DNA of 6,824 bases. Origin: an uncultured Acetobacteraceae bacterium (GTDB taxonomy: Bacteria; Pseudomonadota; Alphaproteobacteria; Acetobacterales; Acetobacteraceae). A model generated the notes under the pieces. That model searched no databases. It was not told where the DNA came from and saw nothing but the letters and a program-made list of their open reading frames with translations. Where the stretch lies: positions 1-6,824 of the forward strand of contig CALNAL010000211.1 of the NCBI GenBank assembly GCA_937874445.1, read 5' to 3'. This document shows, piece after piece, positions 1-5,755 of the stretch (its first letter is position 1; each line of letters starts with the position of its first letter). Both the position numbers and the translations under genes were made by a program.

Positions 1-107
1 GCCCCGACCCCGCCCCCTGGCGCGCGGCCATGCGCCCGGTGTGGGAGGCCTTCGCCCCCAAGCTCGGGGGGATGGAATTGATCGAGCAGATCGCCGCCAC
101 GAAGTAG
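1..107 (+). CDS. TRAP transporter solute-binding protein, C-terminal end (partial)
   Basis: Only the last 34 codons, ending at TAG 105-107, lie in the window; the 5' part is upstream. The tail has the shape W-R-A-A-M-R-P-V-W-E, then F-A-P-K, then G-G-M-E-L-I, ending I-A-A-T-K. This resembles the closing helices of DctP-type periplasmic binding proteins, where a 'W/F-R-x-A-x-x-P-V-[WY]' helix precedes a K-x-G-x-x-L-[IV] tail. Such proteins capture carboxylates or related anions in the periplasm and pass them to a DctQM membrane pair. By inference the rest of a TRAP operon lies upstream. The stop is 7 bases before the thiM start, so the two genes are probably co-transcribed. The call rests on a short tail, so another secreted binding protein is possible. 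The reading frame itself is well supported by high-GC third positions. Confidence 0.6.
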   Translation, partial: PDPAPWRAAMRPVWEAFAPKLGGMELIEQIAATK

Positions 108-114
108 CCGCCCG

Positions 115-885
115 ATGCTGCCCCTCCCCTCCGAGGCCGCCTCCGACCTCGCCGCCCTGCGCCGGACCCGGCCACTCACCCACTGCCTGACCGGCTCGCC
201 GGCGCGGATGTTCATCGCCAACGCGCTGCTGGCGGCGGGCGCCTCGTCGGCGATGGTGGCGTCGGAGGAGGAGGTCGCCGCGTTTGCCGCGGCGGCGCGG
301 GCGGTGCTGGTCAACCTCGGCTCGGTCACGCCGCCCCTGGCGCGGGCGATGCACGCCGCGGTGGCGGCGGCCCGCGCGGCCGGCACGCCCTGGGTGCTCG
401 ACCCCGCGGCGATCGGCGCCGCCCTGCCCACGCGCACCGCGCTGGCCACCGCGCTGCTCGCCGCCGGCCCGGCCATCGTCAAGGGGAACGCCTCGGAGAT
501 CCTCACCCTCTCCGGCGGCGAGGGCGGCGGCTCCGGCCCCGACGCCACCGCCAGCGTGGCGGCGGCGCTGCCCGCGGCCGAGGCCCTGGCCCGCCGCACC
601 GGCGCGGTGGTGGTGGTCACCGGCCCCGTCGATGCCCTCACCGACGGGCAGGAAACCCGCGACGTGCCGGGCGGAGACGCGCTGATGCCGCTGGTGACCG
701 GCACCGGCTGCGCCCTGGGCGGGCTGATGGCGGCCCTGCTGGGCGCCGGCGTGCCGCCGTGGCGCGCGGCCCAGACGGGCTGCGCGGCCTTCGCCGATGC
801 CGGCGCGGCGGCGGCGCGCCACGCGGCCGGGCCGGGCAGCTTCGCACCGGCCTTCCTCGACCGGCTCTACGCGCTCGGACGCTGA
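115..885 (+). CDS. thiM: Hydroxyethylthiazole kinase
   Basis: ThiM phosphorylates 4-methyl-5-(2-hydroxyethyl)thiazole with ATP in the cytoplasm, salvaging the thiazole half of thiamine. The 256 residues match the family's usual length. Motifs seen in order are A-N-A-L-L-A-A-G-A-S (35-44), L-D-P (95-97), K-G-N-A-S-E-I (123-129), V-T-G (168-170), D-A-L-T-D-G (173-178) and V-T-G-T-G-C-A-L-G (194-202). Cys199 is in the position of the family's conserved active-site Cys. The ATG at 115 has no clear Shine-Dalgarno and lies 7 bases after the preceding stop, so translation is probably coupled. No thiD or thiE is adjacent, so the operon partner is the putative TRAP system. One oddity is the N-terminal substrate loop. 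It reads H-C-L-T-G (23-27), with Met32 further on, where typical ThiM has H-N-I-T-N and another Asn. The assignment to the family is secure; the exact substrate is less so. Confidence 0.9.
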   Translation: MLPLPSEAASDLAALRRTRPLTHCLTGSPARMFIANALLAAGASSAMVASEEEVAAFAAAARAVLVNLGSVTPPLARAMHAAVAAARAAGTPWVLDPAAIGAALPTRTALATALLAAGPAIVKGNASEILTLSGGEGGGSGPDATASVAAALPAAEALARRTGAVVVVTGPVDALTDGQETRDVPGGDALMPLVTGTGCALGGLMAALLGAGVPPWRAAQTGCAAFADAGAAAARHAAGPGSFAPAFLDRLYALGR

Positions 886-924
886 GGGCGCCGGGACCAG
901 CAAGACAAGGAAGCAAGGCAAGGT

Positions 925-948
925 GTTCTCCTTTCGGGAAAGGAGAAC
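925..948. terminator. Hairpin 1 of repeat copy A (perfect 11-bp stem)
   Basis: GTTCTCCTTTC pairs perfectly with GAAAGGAGAAC around a central GG. In practice this is a 10-bp stem with a CGGG loop. It lies 40 bases after the thiM stop. No T-run follows directly, so it is not a textbook intrinsic terminator. It may instead stabilise the thiM 3' end. The stem shows compensatory changes relative to copy B. Confidence 0.45.
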
Positions 949-970
949 CAGGAAAGCTTTATCCGTTAAG

Positions 971-999
971 GGCTCCGCGCCTGAAACAGACGCGGAGCC
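971..999. terminator. Hairpin 2 of repeat copy A, possible thiM terminator
   Basis: GGCTCCGCG (971-979) pairs perfectly over 9 bp with CGCGGAGCC (991-999), with an 11-base loop. On the plus strand a run of five T (1015-1019) follows about 15 bases later, which is farther than in a canonical intrinsic terminator. It is the GC-richest hairpin between thiM and the facing gene. Copy B has a different, weaker hairpin (5064-5078) near this register. Confidence 0.45.
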
Positions 1000-1020
1000 A
1001 AACGAACAAAGTCCTTTTTG

Positions 1021-1046
1021 CTTCTTTTTCCTTCAGGAAAAAGAAG
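1021..1046. terminator. Hairpin 3 of repeat copy A, between convergent genes
   Basis: CTTCTTTTTCC pairs perfectly with GGAAAAAGAAG over 11 bp around a TTCA loop. It starts 12 bases beyond the BASS transporter stop on the minus strand and about 135 bases beyond thiM on the plus strand. The T and A tracts lie inside the stem, so either strand could form it. A bidirectional terminator role is an inference from its position. Confidence 0.5.
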
Positions 1047-1058
1047 CCTTCCTACCCG

Positions 1059-2027
1059 TCAGTCGGCCGCCCGGGGCGCCTCGGCGGGGTCCTTGTCCTC
1101 GGCGGGGGCGCGGTTGCCCCAGTAGCCGGCCAGCATCGAGCCGCTGAAGTTGTGCCACACGCTGAAGATGGCGCCGGGGATGGCGGCGATCGGGTCGAGG
1201 TGGGCGACGGCCAGCGCCACCGCCAGGCCCGAGTTCTCCATGCCGATCTCGAAGGAAATGGCCTTGCTCTTGCGCTTGTCCATTCCCAGCGCGCGGGCGA
1301 CGCCGTAGCCGCAGGACAGCCCCAGCGTGTTGTGCAGGATCACGGCGATGAAGGCGATGCTCGCCACCGTGGCCAGCTTGGCGGCGCTCAGCGCCACCAC
1401 GGTGGCGATGATGAGGATGATCGCCACCACCGAGATCAGCGGCACGAAGCGCACCACCCGCTTCACCAGGCCGCCGGCCACCATGTTGATGACCACCCCG
1501 GCCGCGATCGGCGCCAGCACCACCTTGACGATATCCACCAGCAACGCGCTGGCGTTGACCGGGATCATCGTGCCGGCCAGCCAGAGGAAGATGAACGGCG
1601 TCACCACCGGGGCCAGCAGGGTGTTGACGGAGGAGACCGTCACCGACAGCGCGGTATCGCCCTTGGCGATGAAGGTCATGACGTTGGAGGCGGTGCCGGA
1701 GGGGCAGCAGCCCACCAGGATCAGCCCGGCGGCCAGCGACGGCGGCAGCCCCAGCAGCTTGGAAACCCCGAACGCCACCAGCGGCATGATGAGGTAGCGC
1801 AGCACCACTCCCAGCAGCACGTCACGCGGGCGCTGCAGCACCAGGCGGAAGTCCTCGATACTCATGGTCAGGCCCATGCCCAGCATCACCACTCCGAGCA
1901 GCCAGGTGATGGCCGGCGCCATGGGCTTGAACGGCCCCGGCACCAGATAGGCGATGAGCGCGCAAAGGATCACCCACAGCGGAAACAGCTTGGTGATGAA
2001 TTTAGCAATCCTGTCGATGCATTCCAC
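1059..2027 (-). CDS. Bile acid:sodium symporter (BASS) family transporter
   Basis: A sodium-coupled inner-membrane carrier of the BASS family (TC 2.A.28). Bacterial members include PanS-type ketopantoate carriers and ASBT homologues; this substrate cannot be told. The chain is hydrophobic almost throughout, consistent with about ten membrane segments. Numbered from an upstream in-frame ATG at 2060, it carries G-C-C-P-S-G-T-A-S-N-V (117-127) and E-I-G-M-E-N-S-G-L-A (271-280). These are the two crossover regions that bind sodium in the family. The tail after about 315 is charged and probably cytoplasmic. I prefer the GTG at 2027 (322 residues). It has AGGA 9 bases upstream, gives the usual BASS N-terminus (I-D-R-I-A-K-F), and leaves about 50 bases after the candidate promoter. 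The ATG at 2060 would add 11 residues and leave almost no leader. The gene faces thiM, with a hairpin repeat between. Nothing adjacent suggests a pathway. Confidence 0.9.
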   Translation of the reverse strand: MECIDRIAKFITKLFPLWVILCALIAYLVPGPFKPMAPAITWLLGVVMLGMGLTMSIEDFRLVLQRPRDVLLGVVLRYLIMPLVAFGVSKLLGLPPSLAAGLILVGCCPSGTASNVMTFIAKGDTALSVTVSSVNTLLAPVVTPFIFLWLAGTMIPVNASALLVDIVKVVLAPIAAGVVINMVAGGLVKRVVRFVPLISVVAIILIIATVVALSAAKLATVASIAFIAVILHNTLGLSCGYGVARALGMDKRKSKAISFEIGMENSGLAVALAVAHLDPIAAIPGAIFSVWHNFSGSMLAGYWGNRAPAEDKDPAEAPRAAD

Positions 2028-2083
2028 GGATATGGATCCTGACCTGAGTGCTGTCCCCATTCCGGGACCAGACGGATTGCTTC

Positions 2084-2112
2084 ATTTTCGGCGCCGGGGC
2101 GTTGCATGGCAA
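2084..2112 (-). promoter_or_regulatory. Candidate promoter of the BASS transporter gene
   Basis: On the minus strand, TTGCCA (2107-2112, five of six to the sigma-70 -35 box) is followed after exactly 17 bases by GAAAAT (2084-2089, four of six to the -10 box). Transcription would start near 2077, leaving a leader of about 50 bases to the GTG at 2027. A small dyad, GTTGC-atg-GCAAC (2101-2113), covers the -35 box and could be an operator. This is a consensus match only. Confidence 0.45.
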
Positions 2113-2211
2113 CACCGCAAACCGCTCCGAGACGCAAGATTCGGCACCCCCGCCATGTCCGGCGATCGCCGTGATACGCGTCGAGCGGCCCCGCGCGACG
2201 CGGCAGGCCCT

Positions 2212-2249
2212 CGCGGAGAAAAATGACTGGCGCGGAGGAAAACGACCGG
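2212..2249. repeat. Two tandem 19-bp units beside the tRNA
   Basis: Units 2212-2230 and 2231-2249 are directly adjacent, each beginning CGCGGAG and continuing into an A-run. They match at 16 of 19 positions, and all three differences are transitions. On the minus strand, which is the tRNA's transcript direction, the units give T-runs 20-50 bases after the mature tRNA end. They could act as a T-rich trailer where transcription stops, or be a simple slippage duplication. No strong hairpin precedes the T-runs. Confidence 0.6.
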
Positions 2250-2268
2250 ATGAATTTTCGGGGAAAGG

Positions 2269-2345
2269 TGGTGCGCCCGGAGAGATTCGAACTCCCAGCC
2301 CCCAGATCCGTAGTCTAGTGCTCTATCCAATTGAGCTACGGGCGC
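2269..2345 (-). tRNA. tRNA-Arg(ACG), 3' CCA encoded
   Basis: A full cloverleaf folds on the minus strand. The 7-bp acceptor GCGCCCG/CGGGCGC is perfect. The D arm is GCTC/GAGC. The anticodon stem CTAGA/TCTGG includes one G-U pair. The 7-base loop CTACGGA puts ACG at positions 34-36. The T arm is GGGAG/CTCTC with one G-U pair and the loop TTCGAAT. The discriminator is A (at 2272) and CCA is encoded (2269-2271). The total is 74 bases plus CCA. ACG, with A34 edited to inosine, reads CGU, CGC and CGA. G at position 37 and the T-A-C-G-G-A loop resemble alphaproteobacterial tRNA-Arg(ACG) as I recall it. It is a single tRNA gene, not a cluster, with no integrase nearby. Confidence 0.95.
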
Positions 2346-2360
2346 AACCGACGGGGGGCC

Positions 2361-2388
2361 ATGTAGCCGCTCGCGACGGAGGCTGCAA
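2361..2388 (-). promoter_or_regulatory. Candidate promoter of tRNA-Arg
   Basis: On the minus strand, TTGCAG (2383-2388) and CTACAT (2361-2366) are separated by 16 bases. CTACAT resembles the CTATAT-like -10 box common in alphaproteobacteria. It ends 15 bases before the first tRNA base, giving a 5' leader of roughly 8 bases. The position is right for a stable-RNA promoter, but the boxes are only moderate matches. Confidence 0.45.
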
Positions 2389-2415
2389 GGGGCAATCTGC
2401 GCCCCGGCCCCGCAT

Positions 2416-2444
2416 CGCAGCCCCCGCCGCAGACCGGGGCTGCG
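2416..2444. terminator. GC-rich hairpin after the histidine kinase gene
   Basis: CGCAGCCCC (2416-2424) pairs perfectly over 9 bp with GGGGCTGCG (2436-2444), with an 11-base loop. It lies about 77 bases beyond the kinase stop and just before the tRNA promoter on the minus strand. This suits insulating the tRNA from read-through. No T-run follows, so an intrinsic terminator is not established. Confidence 0.35.
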
Positions 2445-2520
2445 TCTGCTGCGCGGCCAACGGGCGCAGGGGCCAGCGAGCGCATGACCAGTGGGCGCAG
2501 GGCCGGCGGGGATTTGGGAC

Positions 2521-4938
2521 TCAGTCCACCCGCGCCGCCAGCACCCGGGTGATGGCCGCCGCCAGCGCGGCCGAGCGCACCGGCTTGGCGGTGAACCCGT
2601 CCATGCCCGCCGCCAGGGCCGCCTCCTCGTCGGCGCGCATGGCTGCCGCACTCAGCCCGATGATCGGCACCCGTCCCGCCACCCTGCCCCCGGCGGTCTC
2701 CCCCAGGGCGCGGATTTCCCGCGTCGTCTGCAACCCGTCCATGCCGGGCATCATCACGTCCATGAACACCAGGTCGAAGGATGCCTCGCGCAGCGCCGCC
2801 ACCGCCGCGGCCCCCTCGCCCACGCCCGTGACGCACACGCCCATCCGCTCCAGCATCCGCGTAATCACCAGGCGGTTGGTGGCGTTGTCCTCGACGAGCA
2901 GCACCCGCAGGCCGCGCGGCACCGCGACCGGGGACGGCTCGGCCGGCGGCTCGGCCCCCGCCTCGCCCGCGCGCAGGGTGAGATCGAAGCGGAAGGTGCT
3001 GCCCTCGCCCGGCGTGCTGGTCACCGAGATGGAGCCCCCCATGCGCTCGACCAGCCGGCGCGAGATGGCCAGCCCCAGACCGCTGCCGCCGAAGCGGCGC
3101 GAGACGGAGCTGTCCACCTGGCTGAATTCCTGGAACAGCCGCACCTGCGCCGCGAGCGGGATGCCGATGCCGGAGTCGCGCACCGCCACCTCCAGCCGCA
3201 CGGTCTCCGCGGGTGCGGCGAGACGGCGGGCGCACACCCGCACGCCCCCCGTGGTGGTGAACTTCACCGCATTGCCGATCAGGTTGAGCAGGACCTGGAC
3301 GATGCGCCGGGCATCGCCCACGGCGGCGCGCGGCACGTCGGGGGCGATCTCCAGGGTCAGCTCCAGGCCCTTGGCGGCGGCGCGGGGCGCCATCAGCTCC
3401 ACCGCCTGGCTCAGCGGCAGATGCGGATCGAAGGGCCGCTCCTCCAGCTCCAGACGCGCCGCGTCGAGGCGGGAAAAGTCCAGCACGTCGTCGATGATGC
3501 GCATCAGGTGCCCGCCCGACTCCGCGATCAGCCGGACATAGCGGCGCTCGGTCTCGCCCAGCGCGCACCCCGCCAGCAGCTCCGCCACGCCGAGGATGCC
3601 GTTCAGCGGCGTGCGGATCTCGTGGCTCATCACCGCCAGGAAGGCGCTGCGGGCCCGCCCCGCCGCCTCGGCGGCGTCACGCGCGGCGGCCAGGGCGCGC
3701 TCGTTCGCCCGCCGCTCGGTGATGTCGGTGCAGGTGTGCACCCGGGCGCCGCTGGACAGCTGGCGGGTGCGGATTTCGAGAATCCGCGCCGCCTGCCCCG
3801 CCTTGTCTGCGCCCGTCTCGCGCTGCCACGGCCAGCGCCAGGCGGGACGCAGCGCGGGCAGGCCCAGCAGCTCCACCGCGCGCCGGTTGAGCACCGGCAC
3901 CCGCCCGAGCGCATCGACCATCACCACCCCCTGGCTGACGTTGGCGAGCGTCACCGCCAGCGCCTCCTGGCCCGTCGCCTGGCGGCGGCGCAGCACGACC
4001 AGGGCGGCCGTCGCCAGGGCCACCACCAGGCTCGCGGCAAGGCCGAAGACCAGGCAGAGCAGCCGGGTCTGCCGGAAGGGCGCCAGCACGTCGGCACGGT
4101 CGAGCGCCACCGCCACCACCAGCGGAAATTCCTCCAGGCGGCGGTAGCTGGCCAGCTGGGGGCGCCCCCGTATCACGGGGCTGTAGCTGCCCGAGGGCGC
4201 CGCGCCGAGCAGCACGCGGGCCTGCTCGGGGGACAGGGCGGTTCCGAGGATCGAGTCGCCGGCGGCGGAAGAGGGAGGCACGAGGGGGGCGGCGGCACGG
4301 ATCACCCCGTCGGTGCCGACCAGCAGGATGCTGCCATGGCCGATCGCGATCGAATCGTAGAAGCGGGTGAGGTAGCTGATGTCGAGCGACACCACCACGG
4401 CGCCGAGGAACGCGCCGTTCGGCCCGGTCACGCGGCGGGTGCAGTTGAGGGTCCAGATGCCGGAATTGCGCCCCAGCACCGGCACGCTGATGAACGGGCG
4501 GTCTTTCCCCGCCGTGCGCTGGATGCGGAAATGCGGCCGGTCGGAGAGGTCGATGTCCGGCCCGGACGTGCCGAGATTGCTCTGCCGCAGGAGCCCGTCG
4601 GGGCCGATCAGCGAGATCTGGGCGATCAGCCCACCGCCGCGAAAATTGCCCCGCCGCGCCCAGCCGCGCAGGTCGAAGTGTTCGGGGTCGCGCAGGTAGA
4701 GTTCGCGCGTGAAGATCAGCGTCTCGTCCACCGACTCGAAGGCGCGGACGATGCTTTCCTCGAAGGCACGGGCGAGGTTGGCGCTGTCGTGGCCGGCCGC
4801 GGCGAGCAGCTGATGGCGCTCCTCGGAGAGGAAGGCCACGATCCCTCCCCACAGGGCCCCGATGATCGCCAGCGCCAGCGCCAGCGGACCCACGACGCCC
4901 CGCCAGCCGCCATGCTGACGCCTCCACGGCCAGAGCAC
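2521..4938 (-). CDS. Membrane hybrid histidine kinase with tandem Cache sensor, PAS and receiver domain
   Basis: A sensor kinase of 805 residues from the chosen GTG start. Membrane segments at about 15-36 and 292-316 enclose a periplasmic region of about 255 residues. This region carries D-L-S-D-R-P-H-F (130-137), a W-T-L-x-x-T-R-R stretch (162-169) and a G-x-D-G-x-I-R module, typical of paired PDC/Cache domains that sense small ligands. A short PAS (about 326-406, ending D-I-T-E-R-R) and a linker helix follow. HisKA has S-H-E-I-R-T-P-L-N with phosphoacceptor His439. The ATPase domain has the N box around Asn556, D-S-G-I-G-I (588-593) and G-G-S-G-L-G-L (617-623). The C-terminal receiver has E683-D684, phosphoacceptor Asp727 in F-M-D-V-M-M-P-G-M-D-G, Ser763 and Lys785, so all key residues are present. 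An upstream ATG at 5070 is open, but its 44 extra residues would be read from repeat copy B. The GTG at 4938 has an AGGAGG six bases away. No separate response regulator is adjacent. Ligand and output are unknown. Confidence 0.93.
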   Translation of the reverse strand: MLWPWRRQHGGWRGVVGPLALALAIIGALWGGIVAFLSEERHQLLAAAGHDSANLARAFEESIVRAFESVDETLIFTRELYLRDPEHFDLRGWARRGNFRGGGLIAQISLIGPDGLLRQSNLGTSGPDIDLSDRPHFRIQRTAGKDRPFISVPVLGRNSGIWTLNCTRRVTGPNGAFLGAVVVSLDISYLTRFYDSIAIGHGSILLVGTDGVIRAAAPLVPPSSAAGDSILGTALSPEQARVLLGAAPSGSYSPVIRGRPQLASYRRLEEFPLVVAVALDRADVLAPFRQTRLLCLVFGLAASLVVALATAALVVLRRRQATGQEALAVTLANVSQGVVMVDALGRVPVLNRRAVELLGLPALRPAWRWPWQRETGADKAGQAARILEIRTRQLSSGARVHTCTDITERRANERALAAARDAAEAAGRARSAFLAVMSHEIRTPLNGILGVAELLAGCALGETERRYVRLIAESGGHLMRIIDDVLDFSRLDAARLELEERPFDPHLPLSQAVELMAPRAAAKGLELTLEIAPDVPRAAVGDARRIVQVLLNLIGNAVKFTTTGGVRVCARRLAAPAETVRLEVAVRDSGIGIPLAAQVRLFQEFSQVDSSVSRRFGGSGLGLAISRRLVERMGGSISVTSTPGEGSTFRFDLTLRAGEAGAEPPAEPSPVAVPRGLRVLLVEDNATNRLVITRMLERMGVCVTGVGEGAAAVAALREASFDLVFMDVMMPGMDGLQTTREIRALGETAGGRVAGRVPIIGLSAAAMRADEEAALAAGMDGFTAKPVRSAALAAAITRVLAARVD

Positions 4939-4944
4939 TGCCGC

Positions 4945-4950
4945 CCTCCT
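4945..4950 (-). promoter_or_regulatory. Strong Shine-Dalgarno deciding the kinase start
   Basis: On the minus strand, AGGAGG is followed by six bases (GCGGCA) and then GTG at 4936-4938. This is near-ideal spacing. It favours the GTG over the in-frame ATG at 5070, which lies beyond the hairpin of repeat copy B. Confidence 0.7.
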
Positions 4951-5001
4951 CCCGCGCCACCTGGTGCGTCCCACTGCCGGCGGCCCGGCCGGGCGCAGCA
5001 A

Positions 5002-5134
5002 CAAGGCAAGGGGCCCCTCTTTCGCGAAAGAGGAACCCCCAAGGCTTTCCCCGTCGGGGCCCGGCGGCAAGAGGCCGCGCGCAACCCGGCGGACAGAATC
5101 CTTTTCCGCATCTTTTTCCGGATGGAAAAAGAAG
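5002..5134 (+). repeat. Intergenic hairpin repeat, copy B
   Basis: The second copy of the 133-bp element at 914-1046, in the same orientation. It lies between the MarR gene's 3' end and the histidine kinase start. It opens with the same C-A-A-G-G-C-A-A-G-G and closes with the same GGAAAAAGAAG at identical spacing. Hairpins are CCTCTTTCG/CGAAAGAGG (5016-5033), a weaker GCGGC/GCCGC (5064-5078) and TCTTTTTCC/GGAAAAAGA with a GGAT loop (5111-5132). In the first hairpin, two adjacent pairs that are T-A and C-G in copy A are C-G and T-A here, so pairing is kept while sequence changes. For the minus-strand genes this lies in the MarR-kinase spacer. Confidence 0.8.
5111..5132. terminator. Hairpin 3 of repeat copy B, after the MarR gene
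   Basis: TCTTTTTCC pairs perfectly with GGAAAAAGA over 9 bp around GGAT. It sits about 50 bases beyond the MarR stop on the minus strand, matching hairpin 3 of copy A beyond the BASS stop. No T-run follows it on the minus strand. A termination role is inferred from position. Confidence 0.4.
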
Positions 5135-5180
5135 GCCTTTCCTTACCTTCCCGGGACGGGAGAAAGCAAACGGCGCCGGG

Positions 5181-5624
5181 TCAGTCGGCGTCGCCGGCAG
5201 GAGCGCGCCTGGCGATCTCGTTGAGGTCGCGCATGAAGCCCTCGCCGTGGGACGTGCGGCGGATCAGCACGCGGCGGCGGTCGGCATGGTCTTCCTCGCG
5301 CTCGACCAGGTCGTATTCGGCCAGGCGGTCGATGATGCGCGTCACCCCCGGGCGGGAAATGCTGAGCAGCTCGGCCATGCTGCTGACGGTATAGACCTGA
5401 TCGTCGAGATAGACCGTCATCAGCGCGGTCAACTGGCGCGCGGTGAGGTCGCGCCCGTCGCGGCGCACCAGGGTCAGGAGGGTGGCACGCAGGGCCACCA
5501 CCGCATCAACGGCAGAGAATGCCGGCTGGGTGCCTGCCTGGGCCGCCTTTCCGGAGGCTCCCGCTGCTCCACGCCGGAAACGGGCCGGCCGGAGGGCGGA
5601 TGCTTTCGGGTCATGAATCATCAT
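5181..5624 (-). CDS. MarR-family transcriptional regulator
   Basis: A cytoplasmic DNA-binding protein of 147 residues, the usual MarR length. The first 35 residues are Ala- and Arg-rich and probably disordered. Then come a dimerization helix, L-T-A-R-Q-L-T-A-L-M (60-69), a recognition helix around S-I-S-R-P-G-V-T-R-I-I-D-R-L (88-101), and the winged-helix signature D-x-A-D-R-R-R-V-L-I (112-121). MarR proteins usually bind a palindrome as dimers and release it when a small molecule binds. The ATG at 5624 is chosen because AGGAG (5631-5635) lies six bases upstream; an ATG directly after it and one ten codons upstream are weaker. It is divergent from the DHp-like small gene across a 251-base spacer with dyads, so it may repress both. 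After it come repeat copy B and the kinase gene. The effector is unknown. Confidence 0.88.
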   Translation of the reverse strand: MMIHDPKASALRPARFRRGAAGASGKAAQAGTQPAFSAVDAVVALRATLLTLVRRDGRDLTARQLTALMTVYLDDQVYTVSSMAELLSISRPGVTRIIDRLAEYDLVEREEDHADRRRVLIRRTSHGEGFMRDLNEIARRAPAGDAD

Positions 5625-5755
5625 CGTCGTCTCCTGCGTCCTGCATGCCGCCAACCGCCGGCCCGAAGCATCGGGGGCCTGCGAGGAACCGTTTGTAGCC
5701 TGGGGTCTGTTGAGTAGGCGCGCCCGGACGGCACGGCCAATGGGGAAATGTCGAT

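Larger units (their letters stand above)
914..1046 (+). repeat. Intergenic hairpin repeat, copy A
   Basis: A 133-bp element between the convergent ends of thiM and the BASS transporter gene. It aligns without gaps to copy B at 5002-5134, with about 81 of 133 positions identical by hand count. Conserved blocks are C-A-A-G-G-C-A-A-G-G at the start, the first hairpin, the short run around 956-966, and the last hairpin ending GGAAAAAGAAG. The middle (972-1003) is diverged. Three hairpins are visible: 925-948, 971-999 and 1021-1046. It contains no credible reading frame. Similar T-rich/A-rich hairpin spacers are, from memory, frequent after genes in Acetobacteraceae. The function is unknown; transcription termination or mRNA 3'-end protection is plausible. 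Confidence 0.8.

Noticed and set aside
1058..1067. Shared 10-base string GTCAGTCGGC at the ends of both the BASS and MarR genes (also at 5180-5189)
   Set aside because: It encodes the common ending Ala-Asp-stop in high-GC codons, so chance sharing at two stops is likely. It may mark the repeat boundary, but spacing to the repeat differs (12 versus 46 bases).
759..2042. Plus-strand open frame of 427 codons opposite the BASS gene
   Set aside because: It runs through thiM, repeat copy A and the antisense of a clear transporter, giving a His/Asp/Gln-rich product with no recognisable fold.
2269..2345. tRNA-Arg as an integration (att) site for an island
   Set aside because: No duplicated tRNA 3' end, integrase or change in composition was seen on either side in this window.
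5149..5161. Small dyad TCCCG-GGA-CGGGA after the MarR stop
   Set aside because: A 5-bp stem with a 3-base loop is expected often by chance in such GC-rich DNA.
2491..5394. Very long plus-strand open frame (967 codons) opposite the histidine kinase
   Set aside because: Its translation is low-complexity, rich in His, Arg, Gln and Ala, with no domain. It lies antisense to a kinase with every catalytic motif intact. Such frames are common opposite GC-rich genes.
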